Below, piece after piece: positions 1 through 7,420 of a DNA stretch of 64,000 nt. The notes beneath the pieces are model-generated. The model was not told the origin of the DNA and did not search any database. It worked only from the letters and a program-made list of their open reading frames with translations. Source of the stretch: an uncultured Eubacterium sp. Lineage in GTDB: Bacteria; Bacillota; Clostridia; Lachnospirales; Lachnospiraceae. A program made the position numbers and the translations under genes. The DNA lies in assembly GCA_945946665.1 (NCBI GenBank), contig CAMEWO010000009.1, positions 1 to 64,000 on the forward strand, read 5' to 3'. Each line of letters starts with the position of its first letter. The stretch's first letter is position 1.

Positions 1-66
1 AAGATTAAATTCTATTTCAAGAAAGAGGAAATGGAATTTAAAAATACATTCAAGACTTTTAGTTAG
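1..66 (+). CDS. possible 3' end of an upstream gene (partial)
   Basis: Frame 1 is open from the first base to a TAG at 64-66, giving about 21 residues rich in Lys and Phe. This could be the C-terminus of a gene that starts left of the window. It is too short to assign a family and could be chance. Confidence 0.3.
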   Translation, partial: KIKFYFKKEEMEFKNTFKTFS

Positions 67-101
67 GGCGTTATTCTTGTGTAGAAAAAAAAGATGTATC
101 A

Positions 102-110
102 TGATATAAT
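102..110 (+). promoter_or_regulatory. extended -10 promoter element
   Basis: TGATATAAT is an extended -10 (TG at 102-103, TATAAT at 105-110). There is no good -35 at 17 bp. It lies 37 bases upstream of the HAD fusion gene start and would drive it. Confidence 0.5.
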
Positions 111-147
111 TAAATATCTATAATTAAAAATGCAAAGGTGTGTTAGT

Positions 148-1410
148 GTGAGGATAAACAAATATGGATGGATTAATCCAAAAGAAAACAATCAGCTGGA
201 AATGTTTTATGAGTTATCTGAAGAAATAAAAGATAATGATGATCAAAAGTTTCAATATTTATTGATGGCCTATGATGAATTGAGAGATGAACTTAAGATG
301 AGAATACAGCAACGAGATAACTTAGCAATTCAGTTTATTGTGATTGTTGGTGTGCTTTCGGGAATAGCTTTTACTGATTATGAATATGCATATTTTACTA
401 TTTTAATTATTCCATTGATGACTTTATTTTTTTCAATTCAAATATTTAGTAGTTATGAAGTTCATGATAGATTGGTTAAATTTATCAGGGAACATATAGA
501 AGTAGAGTTAGGACGTGTGTTGAACGTTGATGAAAGAAAATTCTATGACTTTTTTTGGGAACATTATTGCAAACAAGATAGAATAATTCATAATGTAAAA
601 ATGCCTGGTGGTCGAAAAGGTTTTTTTCAAATGTTGTTAAAGATAGTTCCTTTTTTATGCTCTATTGCATTTTTCTTTAAGTGTTATTCTAATAATGAAA
701 TTGATGTCAAAATAAATGCGATAATTAGTGTAGTTTCTTTTGTCGTTTATATAGTTTTGGGGTATTATTATTTGTACAGATTTAATATAAAACCGATGAA
801 AGTCGAATGTGAAAAACTATCGGCATGTGATTACTTAAAAAGATTACGCAAAGTAAATAACAAGCAGAAGGCTGTATTTTTTGATAGAGATGGTACCCTT
901 CATGTTGATAAAGTGGAAACTACTTTAGAAAAAGGATTTGAACTCTTCCCTGATACAATTAGTACATTAAAGGAAATTCAAAAAAGAGGATACAGAATTA
1001 TTATTGTAACAAATCAAAGTGGAATTGCTAAAGGCCATATTACACTTAAGCAAATGAAGAAGTTTAACAAAAAATTGCGAGTATCTCTAAAAAGAAAAGG
1101 ATGCAAAATTGATGCTATCTATTATTGCCCACATAAAAAGAGTGATAATTGTAATTGTGCAAAGCCTAATACAGGAATGTTTGATAGGGCGAGAATGGAA
1201 TTTAACATTGATATGAAAAAATCATATATTGTTGGAGATAAGATAGGTGACATAAAGGCAGCTCAAAATGCTGGAATACCAAACAGTAATTGGTGTTTGG
1301 TTACTACTGGAATTTATGATAATGATGATTTTCATAACGAACCAGATTTGGATGTACTGGAACCTAAGATTTTTCCTAATCTAAAAAGTTTGTTAGAGGA
1401 GATAAGATAA
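148..1410 (+). CDS. membrane-anchored HAD phosphatase (histidinol-phosphatase/GmhB-like domain fused to a 4-TM domain)
   Basis: Two-part protein. Counting from the ATG at 130, residues 66-105 and 167-217 hold four hydrophobic segments that look like two membrane hairpins, separated by a cytosolic stretch. Residues about 247-426 form a HAD phosphatase of the histidinol-phosphatase/heptose-bisphosphatase (GmhB) type: motif I DRDGT at 252-256, motif II TNQSG from 294, a zinc loop CPH...CNC at 333-343, and motif IV VGDKIGD ending at D374. All catalytic residues are present. Soluble GmhB-like enzymes are about 180-190 residues, so the membrane part is an addition. GTG at 148 is preferred because AAAGGTG sits 7 bases upstream; the ATG at 130 has no ribosome site. 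The substrate is unknown. It is not next to heptose or histidine genes; the neighbour is a CARF nuclease, so a stress or defence role is possible but only inferred. Confidence 0.75.
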   Translation: MRINKYGWINPKENNQLEMFYELSEEIKDNDDQKFQYLLMAYDELRDELKMRIQQRDNLAIQFIVIVGVLSGIAFTDYEYAYFTILIIPLMTLFFSIQIFSSYEVHDRLVKFIREHIEVELGRVLNVDERKFYDFFWEHYCKQDRIIHNVKMPGGRKGFFQMLLKIVPFLCSIAFFFKCYSNNEIDVKINAIISVVSFVVYIVLGYYYLYRFNIKPMKVECEKLSACDYLKRLRKVNNKQKAVFFDRDGTLHVDKVETTLEKGFELFPDTISTLKEIQKRGYRIIIVTNQSGIAKGHITLKQMKKFNKKLRVSLKRKGCKIDAIYYCPHKKSDNCNCAKPNTGMFDRARMEFNIDMKKSYIVGDKIGDIKAAQNAGIPNSNWCLVTTGIYDNDDFHNEPDLDVLEPKIFPNLKSLLEEIR

Positions 1411-1767
1411 TTAATGGCAGAAGCAAGAGATAGATGTAATTGTTTCTGTCATTTCTTAATAGTAAACATTTCAGTTTTACTACTAATTCTACTACTAAAC
1501 AGTAGTAACAACTTACTAAATTCTGCTCTGATTTGTCACATTTACACATTTCAGAGCATTTCGTAAAAAAAACGAAATCCCTCGCAAACCAGGGCATTTT
1601 CGGGCAAATCAAGGAAAAATAAAACAATGATAAAAGTACTTTTCATCTGCCACGGCAGTAGGCGTTTATATTAGGGAATTTCTCTATTTATATAACCTTT
1701 AGTTGGAATAGACGCTTCTTGAAACAGATTTGCAATTTTTTAAAATAGTACATGTAGTGAAGAAAAC
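1411..1767. other. intergenic region with two small inverted repeats
   Basis: No gene is supported here. An 8-bp inverted repeat TGCTCTGA/TCAGAGCA lies at 1524-1531 and 1551-1558, followed directly by a 7-bp one ATTTCGT/ACGAAAT at 1558-1578. They may end transcription of the HAD fusion gene but the T-runs are poor. Nothing clear is seen between 1630 and 1760. Confidence 0.4.
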
Positions 1768-1796
1768 TTGATTAAAACAAGCGTAGAAGGTATTAT
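1768..1796 (+). promoter_or_regulatory. sigma-A-type promoter of the CARF nuclease/HAD operon
   Basis: TTGATT at 1768-1773, a 17-bp spacer and TATTAT at 1791-1796, 53 bases before the start of the CARF gene. Good spacing and near-consensus boxes. Confidence 0.6.
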
Positions 1797-1849
1797 TTAA
1801 TAGGTACCATCTATAGGTATATCAATAGCGAGTTACAAAGGAGCAATTC

Positions 1850-3064
1850 ATGAATAATAATGTGGTTATAGAGTTCTTTGACAACGAACCTCTTGAAAAT
1901 CTTATTACATGCCTTAACTATGAGATGGACAAGGTTGTATATATAGGCTATCCACAGACTATGACTGAAAAGAAACGGCAGGATACATCTGAATCCCTTA
2001 TTTCATTGTGTGGTTTGTCACAGGACAATATTGAATACATAGAGGTTAATGATAACAGTCTTGGTGTGATACTTGAGATAATTGAGCAGGTTATAGTAAG
2101 AGAGGCTGACAATAAGAACCAGTGCTTTATAGATATAACAGGTGGAGAAGATCTTGTCCTTGTGGCTCTGGGACAGGCATCAGTTTTATTTAAAGCACCT
2201 ATGCACCGCTATGATGTTATTAATAATGAACTTAATGTGTTAAATCCTGAACTGGGAATTAAGATTACGGATAAAGCTGTGCCACGGAGGATAAATGTAG
2301 ACATAGAGAATCTTATCCGTGTGTATGGTGCAAGGATTAACTATAATCACCAGAGTTGTAAAAGAACAGTGGATGACAGAGATAAATATATAGATATGAT
2401 TAATAAACTGTGGGAGGTATCCACAGACATCACTTACAAATGGAATAGTATGTGTGGAGTTCTTAACAGGATGTTGAAGCTATATTCACAAGATAAGATG
2501 AATATCAGCGTATCAATGAAGGATTTTAACAAAACATACAGCAGTATTCTTAATGATGATAGAAACCAGCTTTATTGGAATAAATTCATTAACGCAGTAA
2601 AGAAAGCAGGATGTATCAGCACATACAGTGCTAATAACAAATATTTCAAGTTGAGTTTCAGCAGTGAAATTGCAAGAAATCTGCTTACTGATCCGGGGCT
2701 GGTTCTGGAACTTCATACATATTTTGGTTTGATGGAAAAAGGTGAGTATGATGAATGTCTTACTGGAGTGCATATTGACTGGGATGGGGAGATTCATCAG
2801 GATATAACAGGAAATCCTGGTGATGATGTAGAGAATGAGATTGATGTTATAGCAAGAAAAGGTAACATTATGACATTCATATCCTGCAAGAATGGGGAAT
2901 TTAAGAAGGAGGCACTGTACGAACTTGATGCGGTAGTGTCTCATTTTGGAGAGAAATATATACATAAGTGTATTGTGGCAACACAGCCTTTAAAACATGC
3001 TGATATTATGAGAGCACAGGAGATGGGAATAGTGATTTGCAATAAAACAGATGTTATTCTGTAG
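1850..3064 (+). CDS. Card1/Can2-like CARF-domain nuclease (DUF1887 family)
   Basis: 404 residues. The N-terminal half is a CARF-type Rossmann domain: strand/loop DITGGEDLVLVAL at 95-107 matches the nucleotide-binding loop of DUF1887 CARF proteins. A helical linker region (about 175-280) follows. The C-terminal part is a PD-(D/E)XK-type nuclease: NEID at 329-332 and FISCKNG around 343-349, with D332 and K347 as the expected metal and catalytic residues; the usual Glu before the Lys is Ser-Cys here. Known relatives (Card1, Can2) cut DNA or RNA after binding cyclic oligoadenylate made by type III CRISPR complexes. No Cas gene or array lies within this window. AAAGGAG precedes the ATG by 5 bases. 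A HAD gene follows after 12 bases, so the two are probably co-transcribed. Confidence 0.8.
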   Translation: MNNNVVIEFFDNEPLENLITCLNYEMDKVVYIGYPQTMTEKKRQDTSESLISLCGLSQDNIEYIEVNDNSLGVILEIIEQVIVREADNKNQCFIDITGGEDLVLVALGQASVLFKAPMHRYDVINNELNVLNPELGIKITDKAVPRRINVDIENLIRVYGARINYNHQSCKRTVDDRDKYIDMINKLWEVSTDITYKWNSMCGVLNRMLKLYSQDKMNISVSMKDFNKTYSSILNDDRNQLYWNKFINAVKKAGCISTYSANNKYFKLSFSSEIARNLLTDPGLVLELHTYFGLMEKGEYDECLTGVHIDWDGEIHQDITGNPGDDVENEIDVIARKGNIMTFISCKNGEFKKEALYELDAVVSHFGEKYIHKCIVATQPLKHADIMRAQEMGIVICNKTDVIL

Positions 3065-3076
3065 GGAGAAGGAGTT

Positions 3077-3529
3077 ATGGAAGAGGTATATTTATTTCTT
3101 GATATAGATGGAGTTCTTAACAGAAGGTCAGACTGGGATAAAAAATTCTATATGAATCCGGAATGTCTGCAGGCTTTTGATGAATTAATCAATAAACTGC
3201 ATAAAAAATATGACCTTCGGATTATTCTATCGTCAACATGGCGGTTCGCAATGAGTAACGATGAAAGTGATTCTGTTCTGTTACCGCTTAACACTGTCCT
3301 GCATAAATATAACCTGGGAATATATGGTTCCACAGTGAAATCAAACAAAACAAGACAGGAAGAGATAGAGTACTATATTAGAAGGAATGGTGTCAATAAG
3401 TACGTTATTCTGGATGATGATGCATCACTTTTCCCAGATAGAAGCAGGATTAACATATATCTTACTGACTATAAAACCGGATTAAGCAGTAGGGAAGTAA
3501 GGGCAGTTATAAAAAGCATTGGCACATAA
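3077..3529 (+). CDS. small HAD-family phosphatase resembling the HAD domain of Swiss-Army-Knife RNA-repair proteins
   Basis: 150 residues, essentially one HAD domain. Motif I is LDIDGVLN (D9, D11), motif II is SSTWR near residue 53, and a VILDDD stretch near residue 115 supplies the metal-binding acidic residues. The pattern resembles the HAD_SAK group, which includes phosphatase domains linked to RNA end repair. The gene starts 12 bases after the CARF nuclease stop and has AGAAGGAG before its ATG, so translation is linked. A phosphatase that trims ends made by the nuclease is a reasonable idea, but only inferred from family and position. Confidence 0.7.
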   Translation: MEEVYLFLDIDGVLNRRSDWDKKFYMNPECLQAFDELINKLHKKYDLRIILSSTWRFAMSNDESDSVLLPLNTVLHKYNLGIYGSTVKSNKTRQEEIEYYIRRNGVNKYVILDDDASLFPDRSRINIYLTDYKTGLSSREVRAVIKSIGT

Positions 3530-3620
3530 ATCTGTATGGCTTTGTGTTGAGGGAAAAAAGTTTCTGCTGAGATTTTTGAAAAATTTTACAAGTGAGTTAT
3601 ACGCAGATGGGGATATTTCG

Positions 3621-3767
3621 ATGGAAAATGAATTGATTAAAAAGCTTATAACAGCATGGGATCCTGACTTTACTAAAGTAACGGATGAAGAAAGAGAACT
3701 TCTCGAAAAAAGCGATGCTGAAATGAAACGAGGCGAGTATATTCCAGAAGAAGATATCTGGTCATAA
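3621..3767 (+). CDS. 48-residue antitoxin-like small protein
   Basis: Starts at the ATG after GATGGGG. The product is acidic, with a pattern (DPDFTKVTDEERELLEKSDAE then GEYIPEEDI) that resembles small orphan antitoxin-like proteins common in Firmicutes. No toxin partner is recognisable beside it. The reading frame extends upstream to a TTG at 3519 but that part has no ribosome site and lies across the end of the HAD gene. Confidence 0.5.
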   Translation: MENELIKKLITAWDPDFTKVTDEERELLEKSDAEMKRGEYIPEEDIWS

Positions 3768-3811
3768 GCTCAGTGGTTACAAGATGATATGTAAGAGGGT
3801 AATTGCTTATT

Positions 3812-4138
3812 ATGAAAGCCGAAATTGAATTAAATAATATGGATATAAATGACAAGAACCAAAATGACTTAATTCTTCGCGGGGTTAATGTCGGAAAATA
3901 TAATAAGGGATTATACAATCGCTGGGAATTAAAATATATCGAAGAGAACAACGATGTTATTGCAGATATAGAAAATTATGTATGTGGGCTCATTCACGAC
4001 AAATTAAAAATACCGGTAGAAACTGCCCAAGATGTTATTAAAGCAGATGAAATAATAAGAAATACGTACAATTCCTCAATTATAAGTTGTTTTGAAGATA
4101 TGCTGAAGGGAGAAATGTTTTTAACACATGATAATTAA
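3812..4138 (+). CDS. hypothetical small protein
   Basis: About 108 residues from the ATG at 3812 (AGAGGG about 12 bases upstream; a TTG at 3803 is too near the ribosome site). Mixed charged sequence with helical character, no signal peptide, no Cys motif and no family recognised. It sits between the antitoxin-like gene and the HipA/CtkA-like kinase, in an accessory region. Confidence 0.5.
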   Translation: MKAEIELNNMDINDKNQNDLILRGVNVGKYNKGLYNRWELKYIEENNDVIADIENYVCGLIHDKLKIPVETAQDVIKADEIIRNTYNSSIISCFEDMLKGEMFLTHDN

Positions 4139-4290
4139 CAATACTGAACATACAATTTTTAAATTACTTCGGTCATATATTCTTGAGGTATAAAAGATAT
4201 GTAAACTTGGACTCTTAAAGGTGATTTATATTATGTGTTATAGTATATTAAAAGTAGTAAATATAATACTGTAACAAGAAGGTACAAGTT

Positions 4291-5268
4291 ATGTTAAACA
4301 TTGAAGATTGGAGTAATTTGCCATTAAGCGATAGAAACGGTACGTATGGCGGTATGGCTGGGGCAAAAAGAGGTGTAATATACAATAATGAACCCTGGAT
4401 GATTAAATTGCCTAAAAGGATAAAAAGAGTGAACGTATCTGAATTATCATATACGACATCTCCTTTGTCCGAATATATTGGAAGTCAGATATATTCTGCT
4501 TTAGGTTATGATACGCATGAAACAAAGTTGATTGAATATGAAGGTAAAATAGCGGTTGCCTGCAAAGATTTCCGAAAGAATAATGAAATGCTGCTTGAAA
4601 TTAGAACAATTAAAAATGCTGTAAATGAAGAATTGGCAAAAATACTTGAAAAGGATTTCTCTGGCTCAGCTCCATCACATCTTATAAATCTTGATGAGAT
4701 GTTATTGCATATAGATTATAATGATATTTTGAATTCAGTTAAAGGATTAAAAGAACGATTCTGGGACTGTTTAGTTGTAGATGTACTTATTAACAACAAT
4801 GACAGAAATGATGAGAATTGGGGAATCTTGCGTTGTGATGTAAGAGACAGGATTGCCCCTATATTTGGTAATGGCGCATCATTTTCTGATAATTTATCAG
4901 AAAATATGATAGAAGATTATATGCAAAATCCGGAAAAGATTAGGAATAGTGCTTTAAATACTGCTACAGCATTTCATATAAACGGAAAACCAGTATGCGT
5001 CAGGTTCCTGTTTGAAGATTATGAAAATAGTGATTTTAAAGCTGCTGTTATGAGGAATATACCTCTTATTGAGAACAATATGGATGAAATATGTAAAATT
5101 ATTGACAATATTCCAGAGATTCATAATGGTAAATTAGTATGTTCAAAACAACGGGCTGAATTCTATAAGATTGGTATGATATATCGTATGAATGAATTAA
5201 TGGTTCCATGCTATAATAGAATCAGAAAATGTGATTTTTCTGCAGGAGGATGGATGGAAAATGGATAA
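4291..5268 (+). CDS. HipA/CtkA-like kinase with a substituted metal-binding Asp
   Basis: 325 residues, close to the length of CtkA-type HipA-like kinases. N-lobe: a glycine-rich start (YGGMAGAKRGVIYNN) and MIKLPK with the ATP-binding Lys. C-lobe: NNNDRNDENWGIL is the catalytic loop (HipA pattern N-x-D-R-x-x-x-N). The following metal-binding loop reads APIFGNGASF where relatives have YDNGSS, so the key Asp is Gly (codon GGT near 4870; GAT would restore it with one base). The protein may be a pseudokinase or a recently damaged kinase. AAGAAGG precedes the ATG. The next small gene overlaps its stop by 8 bases, so the two are coupled. HipA-like kinases act as toxins or as regulators by Ser/Thr phosphorylation; the target here is unknown. 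Confidence 0.75.
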   Translation: MLNIEDWSNLPLSDRNGTYGGMAGAKRGVIYNNEPWMIKLPKRIKRVNVSELSYTTSPLSEYIGSQIYSALGYDTHETKLIEYEGKIAVACKDFRKNNEMLLEIRTIKNAVNEELAKILEKDFSGSAPSHLINLDEMLLHIDYNDILNSVKGLKERFWDCLVVDVLINNNDRNDENWGILRCDVRDRIAPIFGNGASFSDNLSENMIEDYMQNPEKIRNSALNTATAFHINGKPVCVRFLFEDYENSDFKAAVMRNIPLIENNMDEICKIIDNIPEIHNGKLVCSKQRAEFYKIGMIYRMNELMVPCYNRIRKCDFSAGGWMENG

Positions 5269-5443
5269 TAATGCTGTTGATATGTATTTAATGGATGAGA
5301 CAGATGTTCCTTATAAAGAAGGCGAATATGAACGCAAATTAGAAGATGACATTGTGTTATTAAAAATGGTAATCAAAGATAATTTGGAATTAAAGCCAAA
5401 TAGCCGGTTGTATCAAGTCGCTAAAAAATTGAATATGATTTAA
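5261..5443 (+). CDS. 60-residue acidic protein coupled to the kinase gene
   Basis: The ATG lies inside the last codons of the kinase gene (8-base overlap), with GGAGG 8-10 bases upstream, a classic coupled start. The product has a YLMDETDVPYKEGEYE patch, a DD pair and a basic, amphipathic C-terminus. A second protein at 9204-9401 on the other strand shares the MDET-PY-E-E pattern and general layout, so this is a small family. A role as partner or substrate of the kinase is inferred only from linkage. Confidence 0.65.
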   Translation: MDNNAVDMYLMDETDVPYKEGEYERKLEDDIVLLKMVIKDNLELKPNSRLYQVAKKLNMI

Positions 5444-5527
5444 AATATTAAAAGTGAGTTTTAAATGTTGTATTCTGTCATATGTTACATGTAACATATA
5501 TAGAGAAATTTTGAAAGAGGAAATATA

Positions 5528-6314
5528 ATGATTGATTTTACAAATGCTCCTATTGACCTGATGAGCAATTATGGTGGTTCGGACCAAAAAAGAGGCATTA
5601 TATATAACAATAAAAGATATATGCTAAAATTATCTGATAGAATAGAAACTGATGAAGATTCATTGAAAGATTCATATTCAAAATGCTTTGGCAGTTACAA
5701 AGCCGGGAAGAGTTCCAAAAATTTCAGAAATATATGACATATTAGGAGAAGAAAATATATATTTCAACAGGGAACAAGGTAAAATAGCATTAGAAAGATA
5801 CTGGGATACTTTTATTTTTGATAGTTTTTTTGATAATTTTGACCGACATGGCAATAACTGGGGATATTTAATTAATAAGGACAATGACATTAAGCTGGCT
5901 CCGATATATGACTGTGGTTCATGTTTATATCCTCAAATATCTGATGATGCTATTCCTGCTGTAATTAATGATGAAGAAGAGATTAATAAAAGAATTAATA
6001 TATTTCCTAAAGCAGCTTTAGAATTCGATAACGGAGAAAAAATCAATTATAAAGAATATATTAATTCACTATCTAATCCGGATTGTACAGACGCTTTGTT
6101 GCGTGTATATCCTAAGATTAACATCAGAAATATCAATGAGTTTATTAACAATATGGACGAGATATCAGATATCCGCAAAGAATTCTATAATATAATGCTA
6201 CAAAAGAGATATGAGTTAATATTGACTCCAGCATACGAAAAGGCAATAGATATCCTTAATAAAAAAAAACTTCGTAAGACTGATGATATAGATGATGATA
6301 ATATGAATCTGTAA
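5528..6314 (+). pseudogene. decayed HipA/CtkA-like kinase (internal deletion plus frameshift)
   Basis: 5528-5737 encodes a proper N-terminus (GGSDQKRGIIYNNKRYMLKL, with ATP-binding Lys) after a good ribosome site GAAAGAGGA. It then runs out of frame. From about 5690 the other frame gives the C-lobe: ERYWDTFIFDSFFDNFDRHG then NNWG, APIYDCGSCL, and a normal C-terminal helical part to 6314. Compared with the intact kinase at 4291-5268, about 100 residues between the N-lobe and the catalytic loop are missing. Here the catalytic Asp residues are intact, the reverse of the upstream paralogue. The C-terminal frame could still be translated from a TTG, but it lacks an N-lobe. Confidence 0.75.
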
Positions 6315-6329
6315 AGAAAGGACTGTATA

Positions 6330-6527
6330 ATGTCAAACAACATATATTTTAATTTTGACTTACCTTTACAGCTGCTTAAACAATTGGAAGAATACAAAAG
6401 TGACCCAAGCCCTTTACATAAAGATTTGTACCAGGATGAAATACGCAGCTTATCAAGAATGTTAGATGACGAAGAACAGGAAGAAGCTGTCATTGAATAC
6501 TTCTGCAGAAAGGGAAAAAGACCATAA
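6330..6527 (+). CDS. 65-residue acidic hypothetical protein
   Basis: ATG with AAAGAAAGGA upstream, 15 bases after the kinase remnant. Acidic (DDEEQEEAVIEY) with a short basic tail. No family recognised. Its place after a kinase gene parallels the 60-residue protein at 5261, though the sequences are not clearly alike. Confidence 0.55.
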   Translation: MSNNIYFNFDLPLQLLKQLEEYKSDPSPLHKDLYQDEIRSLSRMLDDEEQEEAVIEYFCRKGKRP

Positions 6528-6566
6528 ATGTTGACGAAGATACAAAAAGAAAGGAAGTAAAAAACA

Positions 6567-7253
6567 ATGTACAACAAGAAGACACTAGCCGTAATAGGCA
6601 TGACAGCCCTTATGCTTGTCACAATGGCAGGCTGCGGGTCAAAGAACAAATCAGCAGCTGAGGTAAATACAACAACTGCCACAACAGTTGCACCAGTTAA
6701 GGTAGAGAATGAAACAAAGAAGTCTGTAACAGAAGCTACTACAGAAGCAGCTACAGAGGCTGTAACTGAGGCTCAGACAGAAACACAGGCTGCAAGTGAG
6801 GAAGCAACAGAAGTGGTTAAAGAGGCACCGGCTGAGGTAGTAGAAACACCAGCAGAAGCACCGGCTGAACCAGTTATAGAAGCACCAGAGCCAGTTGTTG
6901 TAGAAGGTTCTGCTCCTCCATCAGGTCAACCAGATGAACCAGTTGAAAGCCCAGAGCCTATTACTAATGCAGGTTCGTTAACTGTATTAAATACAAAAGT
7001 TGACGAAAAGGGTGTAAAGAAGTTATATGATGGAGCTTCTATTGATATGAGCAAGGTTAATATTCCGGAGGGTGTAACATATATATATACCTCTAATGTA
7101 GCAGGTCCTTTATATGAGTTTTATTATGGTGATGTTCGTATTACAAGTACAATAAAATATTGGGCGTATTCAGAGGAAGAAGTATATGAACAAATTAACC
7201 GTGACTTAGCATCTAGTATACAACATTTCAGAAAAATAGGTAAAATTAAGTAA
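6567..7253 (+). CDS. lipoprotein with long Thr/Ala/Glu/Pro-rich spacer
   Basis: 228 residues. A lipoprotein signal peptide with lipobox VTMAGC places it on the outer face of the membrane. Residues about 30-135 are low-complexity repeats of TEA, EAPAE and EPV type, typical of a wall-spanning stalk. The last 95 residues look folded (YIYTSNVAGPLYEFYYGDVRI) but match no family I recognise. GAAAGGAAG precedes the ATG and a clear terminator follows. Confidence 0.75.
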   Translation: MYNKKTLAVIGMTALMLVTMAGCGSKNKSAAEVNTTTATTVAPVKVENETKKSVTEATTEAATEAVTEAQTETQAASEEATEVVKEAPAEVVETPAEAPAEPVIEAPEPVVVEGSAPPSGQPDEPVESPEPITNAGSLTVLNTKVDEKGVKKLYDGASIDMSKVNIPEGVTYIYTSNVAGPLYEFYYGDVRITSTIKYWAYSEEEVYEQINRDLASSIQHFRKIGKIK

Positions 7254-7278
7254 TTGATTAAAATATAATAACATATAG

Positions 7279-7308
7279 AAAGCTCTCATATTGGTTGAGA
7301 GCTTTTTT
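7279..7308 (+). terminator. Rho-independent terminator after the lipoprotein gene
   Basis: AGCTCTC (7281-7287) and GAGAGCT (7297-7303) form a 7-bp stem, 9 with flanking A/T pairs, followed by six Ts. Confidence 0.8.
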
Positions 7309-7420
7309 ATTGGTTAAATATCTCAACAAACTCCTTTCTTTAAAATAAAATAAACTGTCATATATATAAAAGCGATTATATATCGAAATAATAATATTTT
7401 ATGGAAAGGGGCAATAATTA

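Noticed and set aside
1376-1627. 83-residue minus-strand frame after the HAD fusion
   Set aside because: No ribosome site, low complexity, and covers two inverted repeats.
1850-3064. CARF gene considered as proof of a type III CRISPR locus
   Set aside because: No cas10, cas6, csm/cmr gene or repeat array is within the window; only an orphan effector-like gene is seen.
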